Positions 11,535-21,526 of a stretch of DNA of 64,000 bases are shown here, in pieces (position 1 is the stretch's first letter; the number at the start of each line of letters is the position of its first letter). Both the position numbers and the translations under genes were made by a program. The DNA is from Isoetes taiwanensis (Eukaryota; Streptophyta; Lycopodiopsida; Isoetales; Isoetaceae), in contig JAJEKV010000004.1 in the NCBI GenBank assembly GCA_021234155.1, positions 5,952,109 through 6,016,108 on the forward strand, read 5' to 3'. The notes below the pieces were generated by a model, which saw only the letters and a list, made by a program, of their open reading frames with translations, had not been told where the DNA came from and did no database searches.

Positions 11535-12411
11535 TCTCGCCAAAACAAGAAAAAGGCTGGTCCCCTCAGCCATATAATGTCAAGAATAAATAACTAGAGG
11601 GGTCTTCAACTTTGTACCAATGTGTCTATGATAGGATAAGAGTGCAAATGTTGGTGGAGTGAGTGTAATTGTGATGATGAAATGATGTGAATGGAATATG
11701 GTGAGTGAGAAAGGCAGAAATGAGTGTGAAAATGACAAGGTGATAATGGAATGATAGTGAATGGAATAAAGTGAGTGAGAAGAGATAAGAGTGAATGTGA
11801 ATATGACAAGATGATGAAGGGATGGAGATGAAATGAGTGTACAAGTGTTTTGAAACTTCGCCAAAACAAGAAAATGTGTGTATCCCTCCTGATCTTCAAC
11901 AAGTGCAGCTCTGCTATGATGGTAAAGATGAATTGCAGAGTGCTTTTCTTCTTTAGGGAATGAGAACAAGAATAAGGAGTTCAGATGGAAGGTAGGGCCA
12001 CTTATGACAGATGAAAAATATGGAGGAAGGGTGCACCTGTCATGGAAACACATAAACCAATTAGTCTTAAAACCTTGCAACTCTGCTATGATGGTGAAGG
12101 TGATTTTGCAGAGTGCTGTTAAGGTATGGGAAAACAAGAATAGAGGGTTGGATGGATGGTAGGAATGTTTAAAACAGGTGAATAAAAATGGAAGAAAGAA
12201 TGCTCCTGCAAATGACACTTGGTAATTATTAGTATCAACCCTGTTCTTGAGGTCACCTGCACTGCTACCTGGTCAAATCAACCTAAGAACATGAAACCAA
12301 TTCTATTAGAGTAAGGTGCTCAAAGTCAGACTGTTCTATCTACTGAAATAGTGTGCTTAAAGATCTAACTGATTTAACTACTTTAAACCTACCATAAATC
12401 TCCAAACTTTT
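11535..12411 (-). other. 3' spacer of element B
   Basis: About 880 bp between the pol stop and the LTR. It has TTGTTTTGGCGAGA abutting the LTR and a near copy at about 11860. Two stem-loops have CTCTGC/GCAGAG arms (11909-11940 and 12081-12113). A 212-codon Ser/Phe/His-rich ORF is open here, but other frames are open too because the strand is C/T-rich, so I do not call a gene. Confidence 0.7.
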
Positions 12412-15400
12412 TTAATGAGAGAATAGGGACAAGCAAGCATGCTGGTCCCAATACCTTTTCAGGTGCAAGATATTGATTGGATTTGGCAGTGGCATTCCTG
12501 AGGCAACCTCTTGTAGCCAATAAGAGTTAGTACCTGCAGGTTCCAATACTACAAAGGTTCCTTCCCAAATATTGTCAAATTTGCCAGCTGAGTCTTCCTT
12601 TGACTTGTTCCATTTAAGTACAAGCTCTCCTTGCTTAAAAGTGCCTTGTATTTTGTGTGCAGCCTTGAATGCAACCAGATCCTTGGCCTTTTTCAGCAAA
12701 TTGGTATTCTCAGCCTCCATCCTATATTCATCTAGGTGCAGCAAGGCATCCAATCTCTCCTGCAAGGCATGTTCAAAAGGTAAACATAATTTATAGGCTA
12801 ACCTCAGGGAGGGCAACTCAAGTTCCACTGGTAAGACTGCCTCTATGCCATAAACCAGGTTGAAGGGTGTATGATTTGTAGCTGTTTTGATAGTGACTCT
12901 ATAAGCCCAAAGTGCATCCACTATTTTGACATGCCAATCTCTCTTGTTGATCTCAACTGTCTTCTGCAAGATATTTTTCAACACTTTGTTAGTGGCTTCA
13001 GCTTGTCCATTACCTTGGGTATAGTATGAGGAGCTCTTGGTATGCTTGACCTTCAAGATGTCCATCAAGTTAGTAATAACTTCATTAACAAAAGGCGTGC
13101 CCCTATCAGAATGCAACTGAAAAGGAATACCAAACCTGGAACAAACATACTCATGTAAAAATCTTGCAGTTGTGGCAGCATTAGCCTGTCTCAAAGGTAT
13201 AGCTTCTGCCCATTTAGTAAAATAATCTGTGGCCACAATGATATGCTGATGTTGACCTGCAGAAGAAGGATTAATAGGGCCAATATAATCTAATCCCCAA
13301 ATTTGAAAGGGCCCTGGAGATATGATGGGATTAAGGGCAGCTGGAAGTAAAATTCTTTTGCTAAAGATTTGGCATTGATGGCAAGTCTTTATAATATCAT
13401 AACAATCTTTAAAAATAGTAGGCCAATAGTATCCAGACCTGAGAATATTTTTTGCTGTAGTATCACCAGCAAAATGCCCTCCACAAATACCTTTGTGCAT
13501 TTCCCTGATGATTAGAGCAGACTCACTTTCACTCACACATCTCAACAAGACTCCATCTCGGTTGACTTTGCACAAAACATTGTCTATCATCTTGAATTGT
13601 CTGCATTTATCCTTGAATCTCCTTTTTTGGTTTGAAGTGAGGTTTGAAGAGATAATTCCATGTTGTAAGAAGTCTCTGATAGGTTGTTGCCACCCACCAT
13701 CAGCTTGATCTTCTGAAGTTAACTCTACATGAGCTACTACAAGTGAAATGTCAGCAGTATCCAACTCATCCTCATGGTCAAAAAATATATAAGGCAAATA
13801 AAGGCTAGGGCTTCGTACCAAATGTAATTCTTTTACAGAAATATCATAACTTTGCAACTTACAAGCCCACCTTTGGATTTTTGGCTTACTGGTTGCCTTA
13901 CCAAATAGTAGACCCATTGGATTTTGCTTCATGTAGACTTGAACTTGACTTTTCAGGAGCAAGTGTCCTTGCCTATTGATAAGAAACATGAGAGCAGCAG
14001 CACTCTTTTCTATTCTGGTATACCTCTCCTCTAAAGCAGACCATTGTTTACTTGCAAACACTATGGTGTGCTTTTCCTGCAAAATGGCTAACCCTATAGC
14101 TTTTTTAGTAACAGTAATGTAAACTTCAAATGGCATATTCAAATCTGGTTTCCTCAAAAGTGTGGCTTCACATATGGATTGAATGAGAAAGTCAAAAGCT
14201 TCTTGGCATTCTGAAGTCCATGTGATGGGTATATGCTTACTCTCAGACTTGGAGAACTTGCCTACCCTTGTCAATCTAGAAATAGGGCTCAAAATATGAG
14301 CAAAATTAGGAATATACATCCTGAGAAAACTTGTCATACCAACAAAACTTTTGACCTGTTTTAGATTCTTGGGAGGTGCTAATTTTTTGAGGGCTTCAAT
14401 CTTGTCTTGAGCAACCTGAATGCCTTGGCTGGATACTTCATGCCCTAAGAGTTGTCCTTTTGATGCAAAAAAGATGCATTTCTTTGGATTTAGATTGACT
14501 CCTGAGCTCCTGCACAAAGAACAAATTTTTGCAAGTAACTCCACATGATTAGATGGATTAGAGCCTAAGCAAAGGTCATCTAAGTACACCCTGAACTCTT
14601 CAGCAGACATTGATTTGAAAATAACATCCATTGCCCTTTGGAAGGTGGCTGGAGCATTCATCAAACCAAAGGGCATTCTTTTCATAGCATATGTACCCCA
14701 GGGAGTGATAAAGGAAGTTTTTGGCTGGTCTTCTTCTTTGATGCTGATCTGGTTGAACCCTGAGAATCCATCCAAAAATGAATACACCTCCTTACCTGCT
14801 ACAGCATATAGGATCTCCTCTAAAAAAGGCAAAGGGTAACAATCCTTGATGGTAGCTTTGTTGAGATCTCGATAATCAATGCAAATTCTTAAAGCACCAC
14901 TTTTCTTCTCTACAGGAACAATGCAAGATACCCATTCAGGATTAATGATTTCAATAATCACACCTGCATCTAACATCTTATTCAATTCCTCCTTGATTAG
15001 CCCCATAAGTGAAGCATTAATCCTCCTTAATTTTTGAAAAACAGGTTTACAACCTTCCTTGATTTTAATTTCAAATTGGCATACCTCAGTTTTGATACCT
15101 GATAGTTCTGAATAGTCCCAGGCAAATACATCTTTTCTTTCTTCAAAAAACATTTGTATGCTCTCCCTGTTTTGGTATTCAATCAGATCTCCAACAAACA
15201 GAGTTCTAGGTGTACCATTTTTTGTGATTACAATCTCCTCAATATCCTTTTTCTCTGATGCATCAATGGTCAAAATAGGACAGAGTGCTTTTACTTCATT
15301 GTCATCAAGATCATCTTCATGAATGGCTCCCTCAGTTAAATGTGACATGAGGGTCTCCCTACACAAAGCATCAGCTTCAAAATTCTGTTCCCTGGGAATA

Positions 15401-15843
15401 TGAGTGATTCTCCATGAAGCAAAACTCGAGAGTACTCCCATTGCTTGATTCTTCAAGAGCTCCATATCTGCATTTTTTGTTTGATACTCCCCTGAAACTT
15501 GTCTGCATATTAATTGTGAATCACCATAAATGTGAATATTGGCAATATCCATAGATTTAGCTTCCTGGAGACCTGCAATCAAAGCCTTATATTCTGGCAC
15601 ATTAGAGGTGACTTGAGGAAAGATCCTTCCTACTTTAGCTAAGAGTTTGTGAGAAGAGTCTTTCAAAATGGCAGCAGATGATGCAACATTTAGTTTTTTA
15701 GAAATACCTCCATCAAACCATAAGAGCCCTGTTGGTCCTTGTATGCTGGGAGGTGCACTTTCCATAATAAGAGGAACCATTTCATATTTTCTTGGTTTTA
15801 TATTTTTTACCCTGTAAGATCCCAAAGGTTCCTCAATTAGCAT
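12412..15843 (-). CDS. pol: Element B pol: RNase H - RT - degenerate RNase H - integrase
   Basis: A single 1143-codon ORF. Residues 40-160 are a complete RNase H with D44, E84, D108 and D158 in the usual DEDD spacing. The RT follows (about 300-500), with LRICIDYRDLN and the catalytic YLDD at 420-423. Next is the gypsy RNase H position (about 560-680), where the first acidic residue is replaced (VYITVTKK) and the usual TDH is MKQ, so it looks catalytically dead. The integrase has an HHCC finger (GICGGH...CHQCQ), then D852, D913 and E949, with exactly 35 residues between the last two. A WEG(T/P)F-type GPY/F motif and NPINILHLKRYW close it; there is no chromodomain. The first Met is internal: the natural polyprotein begins upstream in gag, cut off here by a 2-nt insertion near 15910. 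Confidence 0.88.
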   Translation of the reverse strand: MLIEEPLGSYRVKNIKPRKYEMVPLIMESAPPSIQGPTGLLWFDGGISKKLNVASSAAILKDSSHKLLAKVGRIFPQVTSNVPEYKALIAGLQEAKSMDIANIHIYGDSQLICRQVSGEYQTKNADMELLKNQAMGVLSSFASWRITHIPREQNFEADALCRETLMSHLTEGAIHEDDLDDNEVKALCPILTIDASEKKDIEEIVITKNGTPRTLFVGDLIEYQNRESIQMFFEERKDVFAWDYSELSGIKTEVCQFEIKIKEGCKPVFQKLRRINASLMGLIKEELNKMLDAGVIIEIINPEWVSCIVPVEKKSGALRICIDYRDLNKATIKDCYPLPFLEEILYAVAGKEVYSFLDGFSGFNQISIKEEDQPKTSFITPWGTYAMKRMPFGLMNAPATFQRAMDVIFKSMSAEEFRVYLDDLCLGSNPSNHVELLAKICSLCRSSGVNLNPKKCIFFASKGQLLGHEVSSQGIQVAQDKIEALKKLAPPKNLKQVKSFVGMTSFLRMYIPNFAHILSPISRLTRVGKFSKSESKHIPITWTSECQEAFDFLIQSICEATLLRKPDLNMPFEVYITVTKKAIGLAILQEKHTIVFASKQWSALEERYTRIEKSAAALMFLINRQGHLLLKSQVQVYMKQNPMGLLFGKATSKPKIQRWACKLQSYDISVKELHLVRSPSLYLPYIFFDHEDELDTADISLVVAHVELTSEDQADGGWQQPIRDFLQHGIISSNLTSNQKRRFKDKCRQFKMIDNVLCKVNRDGVLLRCVSESESALIIREMHKGICGGHFAGDTTAKNILRSGYYWPTIFKDCYDIIKTCHQCQIFSKRILLPAALNPIISPGPFQIWGLDYIGPINPSSAGQHQHIIVATDYFTKWAEAIPLRQANAATTARFLHEYVCSRFGIPFQLHSDRGTPFVNEVITNLMDILKVKHTKSSSYYTQGNGQAEATNKVLKNILQKTVEINKRDWHVKIVDALWAYRVTIKTATNHTPFNLVYGIEAVLPVELELPSLRLAYKLCLPFEHALQERLDALLHLDEYRMEAENTNLLKKAKDLVAFKAAHKIQGTFKQGELVLKWNKSKEDSAGKFDNIWEGTFVVLEPAGTNSYWLQEVASGMPLPNPINILHLKRYWDQHACLSLFSH

Positions 15844-16290
15844 TTCTTTAATAAAATGTACCTCTTCTTTGGAGTCATAGGAGCCCTCTTGGTTATAAAT
15901 TGTAGCAGTCTATGAGAGCCATTGGAGATGGTACATCTCCCTTGAGACCAGACTGGCCTGGCATCCACAGTGGCTAACCATCTCCTCCCTAGAAGCAAGT
16001 CATAAATATCAGATTCATCTCCTATATCTTCAAAAGCCACCACAATAAAGTTAGCAGCTACAATTATGCCTTCGTAATTAACAGGCACTTTAGTCACCAC
16101 ACCAATAGGAGAAATCTTAGCATTATAAAAAGATTTTAATAACATAGAAGCTTTCTTATCCACCTCGAAGCCACACTTCTTCATAATATGATATGGCATG
16201 ATATTTAGGGGAGAACCCCCATCAAGTAACACATTAGAAAAGGTATATCCTCCTAAGGCAGCTGAACATGTGAATACTCCAGGGTCTTCT
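15844..16290 (-). pseudogene. Element B aspartic protease region
   Basis: Encodes the retropepsin-like stretch with LLDGGSPLNIMP, where the active-site Asp is followed by GGS instead of the usual TGA/SGA. It continues with DLLLGRRWLATVDARPVWSQG. A 2-nt insertion near 15910 (CAGTCTATGAG against CAGTCTGAG in element D) puts it out of frame with pol. A change near 16320 (CATCGAG against CATCAGT in D) separates it from gag. In element D the same region is open from gag through protease, so these are local lesions. Confidence 0.8.
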
Positions 16291-17371
16291 TCATCTTTGT
16301 GCTAGAATAAGGTCGGTGACATCGAGAAAATTCACACAAGCATTTAATACCTCACTATTGGTTTGTTGAAGTACCCTTTTCCTGTAACTAGGTGCAATCT
16401 TTAATAAAGTAAAGAGATCCACACTCACCTTGGAATTTTTGAGCAAAACATCAACCTCATCAAGGTCTTGATCTTTCTTACCATATTTTTGCTGAGGGGG
16501 TGGATCTATGATCTGAGCAGGTGATTCCATTACATGTGGCACAGGCCTGGCAGTAGAATGCCTACTTGGTTCAGCATGTACTTGAGCTTCATTCATGCTT
16601 CTAGTTTGCACCACCATAACTTCTTCAGATTTAGGAACTTCTGTAGCTTGAATAAATCTTATAGAGGTGCTTGGTTCAGCAAATCTCACAGGGGGTTTAG
16701 ACTCTGGTCTTTTCTCTTTTTCCTGTTTAGCAAAATATTCCTTAACAGCACACCTAGCATCAGTATGGCCAACCTCTTTACAAAAAGAACAAACATGACA
16801 TTCCTTCCCAAAATGGCCTTTTCTATTACATTTGGGGCACACTTGCCAATAGCATATTTCTGATGGGTGAGAATTCCTATTGCAATGAATACATTCAGGG
16901 TAAGTTTTACCTGCTCTTGCAGCCTTGAGTTCAACCAATTGTTTAGTTATCTCTGCTAAGGCTTCAGTAACCTTGGATAGGTCTGACTTGACCTCTGCAA
17001 CTTGAGAATTGGCTTCCTCCTCTTTAGATTTCTTTTTCTCTATTTGTATGGCATAGACTGGAATAGAAGGGTGATGATCATAATGTGCATCAGTAACATC
17101 AGGGTAAAACGGGTCATGATTATGATGAGGAGCATGGTGCTTGTCAGGCAAAGTAGAAAGCATCTGGGTCAGATCAGTGGTTTTGGTAAAGACTTTGTAT
17201 ATGGAATCAAACCCTTCAGCAGCTTGGATTTTGAGCAGTTTTCTTTGGATATCTGGTCTTCTTTGCAGACCATTAATAAAAGCAGTAACTAAAAACAGAG
17301 TTGGGATGGTGATTTGTGCTTTTTGACACCTGCTCATGAATGTACTAAACCTTTCCTTGTACTGGTTCACA
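16291..17371 (-). pseudogene. gag: Element B gag, C-terminal two thirds
   Basis: Carries the retrotransposon gag region (ERFSTFMSRCQKAQ, AFINGLQRRPDIQ), a charged coiled stretch (SKVTEALAEITKQLVELKA) and three CCHC knuckles, the third with CHVC in place of CPVC before it. The ORF continues to 17520 only because it reads into foreign DNA beyond 17371. It packages RNA in related elements. It is truncated at its N-terminus by the rearrangement at 17371-17401. Confidence 0.82.
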
Positions 17372-17400
17372 AATGAATTGGAGCAACCTTTCCTTGTACT

Positions 17401-19576
17401 GGTTCCTTTCCTTGCCGCAAGCTCAATGAATTGGAGGTAGAAAATCAGAAATTGGTGACTGAGATGAATGCACTGCAGCAAGGAATGAAGAGGGTTGCGC
17501 AAGAAAATGATTCCCTTCACAAGCGGGTCAAACGCTTAAAAAGAACTCCACTGGGGATCAGGGAGAGGGCAAAAAACCTGAAGCCCATAAATATATTAGC
17601 CCCTGGGGGTGGAGGCTAAAAAAAAAGGGTCATGGCTATTAAAAAGCTTGTTGATCCAAATCTTGCAGAAGAAAATAAGAGAAAACCTGCTAATATTGCC
17701 GGTTTATTAAAGAATTTAGTTACTAAAGATGATGTATTGAGAATGTTAAAGCTTCCTGGTAGCATTCAAATTAGGAAAGCTGTAGTACATCAACTGTTGC
17801 AGGAGTTGGGGAGCAGTCAAACCTCGAATCGATTAAGAACGTGTGACAATGTCGGAATAAGTAGGCAAGCTTATATTGCTTTGTTCAGATGCTTGCAGGA
17901 TGGCCTTAAACAACAAGGCATTACCAAAACTATTCTACTACCAAGGATGACTAGTGTGAGGACTTGTAGGTCATCGAGAAACAGACAAGTGCAAGAGCTT
18001 CTTGGTGATATGTATCAGCTGACCAGCAGTGTTAACTTGGATACATTGGCATCCTATACCAAAGGTAAGAAGAAGTCGAAGTTTGGTGATACTTTCTGCC
18101 TTAATGAAAATAACAATTGCTGGATAGACTTAACTAGAATGCTTCAGCTTTTGGTTCGATTTTATGATATGAAGGTAGAAGAGTGCGCTGGCAAACTAAG
18201 AATTGTTTTGAAGCTGGATGAAATGGAATTGGTGAAAGGCAAGAAGTACGAGAGGGTTTCACTGAGTTTAATGAACAGAGCTTTGAATACAGGGAATGAA
18301 GAGTCAAATCTAGATGGTAAGTTTTCCGTCCAGTCTGAAGATCACATTTGGTGGGTTGGTTTATTTCAGGTACCAGAAGAAAATCACAGTATATTGAAAT
18401 GGGTTTTTGATCAAACACCCATTCCCACAATGATTGCCTCTCACGGAATCGGAGAAAAACTTGCAGTTCCTGGATATGGTGAGTACGAGGTTGAATGACA
18501 TCTTGCTGCAGATTTGAAGACAATAAAATGCATGTATAGAATGAAGCATGGTGCTGGTAAGACTACTCATGCTTGTCCCTACTGTCTCTATGCAAGAAGA
18601 GATTCAGCTGGATTGGACAAGAGTACATTAGACTGTGTCCAGGATGAGCCACCAAATAGAGAAGAGAAGGACACAACCTTGATGCCAATTCTGCCAATTT
18701 CGTTAAGAAGAGTACACATATGCACCCTTCATGCTTTCTTGAGAATCATAGACAAGATAGTTTACATGAGTATTCTGTTTGCTTGGAATAAATCATCCCA
18801 AAGCTCTAGGGAAGCTGCCATGCATGAAGTTGAAAAGGTGCTATCTAACGTGGGACTTCATGGTGGGCACTACAAAATACTTCAAGATCCAAAGGTATCC
18901 GGCAAGGTTCCCCTGAAACCCTGTATGGGTGGTCCAAAGGCTAAGAGGTTTTTGCCTCCCGCGAAAGAGAACTTATATGGTGTTTGGGAAGCTTACAAGG
19001 ATCTTATTGCAGCTGAGGATGATCGAAATGATCGTGGCAGATCACGCCTGAAGAAAATCAAGGCATGGCAGGATTTCTCTCAGACCTTGGTAAAGGAAAT
19101 GCAGAAAAAGGTAGTGCAGGAAAATGATGTTGCCAAATTCCAGGAGGCAGTCACAAACTTCACTAAGTCTTTCCTGACGGCATGGGGTGAGGCCAATTTG
19201 ACTCACTATGTCCATATTCTGTTCGCACATGGCGTGTGGTTTGTCAGGGAATATGGAAGCCTGGGAATTTGGAATACACAGGGAATGGAGAAGTCCCATA
19301 AGCAAGCAAAGAGTTTCACTCAACACAGAGGTTCAGTTGGGAATTCCTTGCAGCAGATATGTCAATGGTTTTACAGAAGGATCGTGTGCAAGTGGGTGAA
19401 GAAATCACGGAACCATAGTGAATCAACACTTGCTAAGTTGTTTAGACAAAAAAACCCAGCGGGAAAAAAAGAGGGCAGCTTGGTATAAGTCCGCAGCTGT
19501 TGAGCGATCAAGGGAGTGGAGATCAATGAGATGTAGGCAAGGCAAAGGTTATGTCCATATTGAGAGCTCTTCATAA
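17401..19576 (+). pseudogene. Transposase-like gene with RAG1/Transib-type catalytic landmarks
   Basis: One frame runs from 17401 to 19488 with only two stops, TAA 17617-17619 and TGA 18496-18498. A coding-like tail follows in a shifted frame to TAA 19574-19576, the shift lying in an A-run near 19465. The N-terminus has a leucine-rich coiled coil (about 17420-17540). Landmarks in order: KLDEM (Asp codon 18217), ERVSLSLM, AADLKT (Asp 18511), CPYC (18574-18585), CTLHAFLRI, LKPCMGG, HILFAH (His 18213-type H-x4-H at 19213 and 19228), GSLGIW and GMEKSH (Glu 19288). From memory, vertebrate RAG1 has the same series: D-x-M, D-x18-CxxC, ALH, LKP, H-x4-H, GS-x-G-x-W, G-x-E. This suggests an RNase H-fold DDE transposase or a derivative. 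Similar unnamed families exist in cnidarians, so the exact affiliation is uncertain. The 5' end is truncated at the junction with element B. Confidence 0.6.
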
Positions 19577-19659
19577 CGTCTCTACTGTAAAAGAGTTGGT
19601 TTATTTATCAGTTCGATAGTGCTCAGTGTGCGAAATGCTGTATTGTAAGTAAATTGGAT

Positions 19660-20050
19660 GCATGTATTGCGCATCGTTACCACGGTCGCGAAAATATGGG
19701 CCCTCAGAACAAAATCGGATCCGCGTATTTCGCACCGTATGCCGGTGCGAAAATAGGCCCTTCAATAATTTGTAATCGAAATCGATTTCCGCGACCGTGG
19801 CTACGGTGCGAAATAGGCCCTTCAATAATTTGTAACTGAGTCGATTTCGCACCGTGGCGACGGTGCTAAATATGGGCCTGTAACTAAACTGGATCCACGT
19901 ATTTTGCACCGTAGCCACGGTGCGAAATAGGCCTTTCAAAAATCTGTAACTCAGTCGATTTCGCACCGTGGCTACGGTGCGAAATAGGCCCTTCAATAAT
20001 TTGTACCTGAGTCAATTTCGCACCGTGGCGACGGTGCGAAATATGGGCCA
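19660..20050. repeat. 57-58 bp tandem array, each unit with a perfect hairpin
   Basis: About seven units at roughly 19666, 19718, 19787, 19842, 19899, 19957 and 20015. The core is ATTTCGCACCGT, a 4-nt loop (GGCG, AGCC, GGCT) and ACGGTGCGAAAT, giving a 12-bp perfect stem in the best copies. Units are joined by 'aggcccttcaataatttgtaac(t)cagtcg' or 'atgggcc...ggatccacgt' linkers. It lies about 90 bp downstream of the transposase-like gene. Two more units occur in the other half of the island at 50640-50770. Confidence 0.88.
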
Positions 20051-20183
20051 TTTCGCAGAAGAATAAGAAATATGGGCCAGTAACTAGAGAATATTAACAT
20101 ATTAGAGAACATATTAACATATTAGAGAATATTTATAGAACATATGTAACACGGCATCATATGAAATATTTATGATAGATAGC
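20051..20183. other. AT-rich island sequence up to the A1 insertion site
   Basis: Short AT-rich stretch with duplicated 'acatattagaga' motifs. It ends with ATAGC (20179-20183), the left copy of the target duplication of element A1. The right copy is at 49409-49413, where the island resumes. Confidence 0.7.
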
Positions 20184-21526
20184 TGTTGCCCCCAAAGGGC
20201 AACATACTAATTGATTGGTTTGTTTGATAAAGTTAGGGAGACTTGGTAGTCAACATTGATGTGAAGGTCAAGGTATTTTTATCTTCGAGGTCAACTCTCA
20301 TAAGAAATGCTCCATTTGAGGTCAAAGGATGCTTATAAGGTTTTGGGTAAGAAGTTTGGAAGATACCTTTTTGAAGATTGGAAGCTAGAGTTTGGAAGAC
20401 CCCATGGTAATCTAGAATCTTTTGCCCCTAAATTATTCCCCTTTACATTTCTCCATGCCCTCTCTCATTTTTGCCTTGATTCCTCAACCCTCACTCTCAT
20501 TCTATCACAAATTCCTTTCTATTTCATATGCCATTCCACTTTTTGCCCTTTCCTTTGGAAAATAAATTCTATGTCAAAACCCTAGGTGAATAACCTAGGT
20601 ATCATTCTAGATGCCATAAGGATGCCTTATGCCACGTGGTAAGGCCAGATATGCTCCCAACCTTTTGGAGGGCATCCTCAAAGATTCCTAGGAGATCCCA
20701 AAAAAACCAAAGGTTCATTTTCCCACTTATACCATTGAAAATTGAATTTTTAAAAGGCCGGAATCTCCAAATATACTCGAAAGATGCTCGCGAGATTCCC
20801 TCCACGAACCCTAAAATTAGAAAACTCCTTCGAATCGGCCAGGGGCCTCTGTTTCTGCCTTAAATTCCTCCCGAATCTTCTCTTCCCGCCTCTTAACTAT
20901 CAAACGAACCCATAATCAAGGCCTAAGATTCTGGATCCATAAAAATTTGAAAATATAACTGGGGTGATCGACACAGAGAATTTTTGAAGGCCCAGACGCA
21001 TCAAACCTCGACATTGATACATGCTGAGCATGATCTGAAGACGTTCTTGAAGTTTCTGAGTGTTCCACGGTTTAATCTGAGAAGATTTGACTGATACTAT
21101 TGATTTGATACTATTATTGACCTCCCGAGTTACATTATTGATTGATATATGTTCCTAAGATCCTTATTCACCTTGTATTACCTTCATATCACTGAGAATT
21201 GATTGCCAAGCATTCAAAAAGTCTACTGTCATGATCCTTTAGCATTTTTGCATCACAAACATTTTTACAGAAAAGAATTTCCCTATTTTTTCTTGCATAA
21301 CACCATTTGCACTTCACATCCCATCTTTTTTGCACCTGTGTGCACAAAAATTTCAAAAAAAATCCATCTCAAACTCGAGTTGCCATTTTTTGCATTCTGT
21401 CTGATACAAATCCAGACTGATATCCATGAAACAGTACCAAAAAAATAGTTTTAGAGATTCAAATCATGATTTGGCAGCATGCACCTTACCTTTGAAGTCT
21501 ATAGAGCATCTTAGTCTTGGAGTTTC
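20184..21526 (+). repeat. 5' LTR of A1, first part
   Basis: Matches 47662-49006 of the 3' LTR. The first bases form TGTTGCCC-n5-GGGCAACA. It ends in GTTTC (21522-21526), the left copy of A2's target duplication; the LTR continues at 42258. Confidence 0.95.

Larger units (their letters stand above)
9854..17371 (-). mobile_element. Element B: Ty3/gypsy retrotransposon, best-preserved pol
   Basis: Minus-strand element with a truncated 3' LTR (9854-11534), 3' spacer, a 1143-codon pol ORF, protease and gag. Both ends are broken. On the left the first 288 bp of the LTR are missing where it abuts element A. On the right, gag stops at 17371 at a filler-DNA junction with an unrelated island. No TSD can therefore be scored. 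It is the same family as A and D. Confidence 0.88.

Noticed and set aside
11580-12218. A 212-codon ORF in the 3' spacer, with counterparts at 4193-4750, 23243-23974, 46966-47613 and 54519-54986
   Set aside because: Rich in Ser, Phe, His and Leu because the strand is C/T-rich. Two or three frames are open at once, frames are not kept between families, and no domain is visible.
14615-14839. Plus-strand 74-codon ORF repeated at 6698 and 60378
   Set aside because: Exact antisense shadow of the RT core; its repetition follows the copies of pol.
19660-20050. Regular short repeats resembling a CRISPR array
   Set aside because: The linkers between hairpins are themselves repeated and not unique spacers, no cas genes exist, and the context is eukaryotic retrotransposon DNA.
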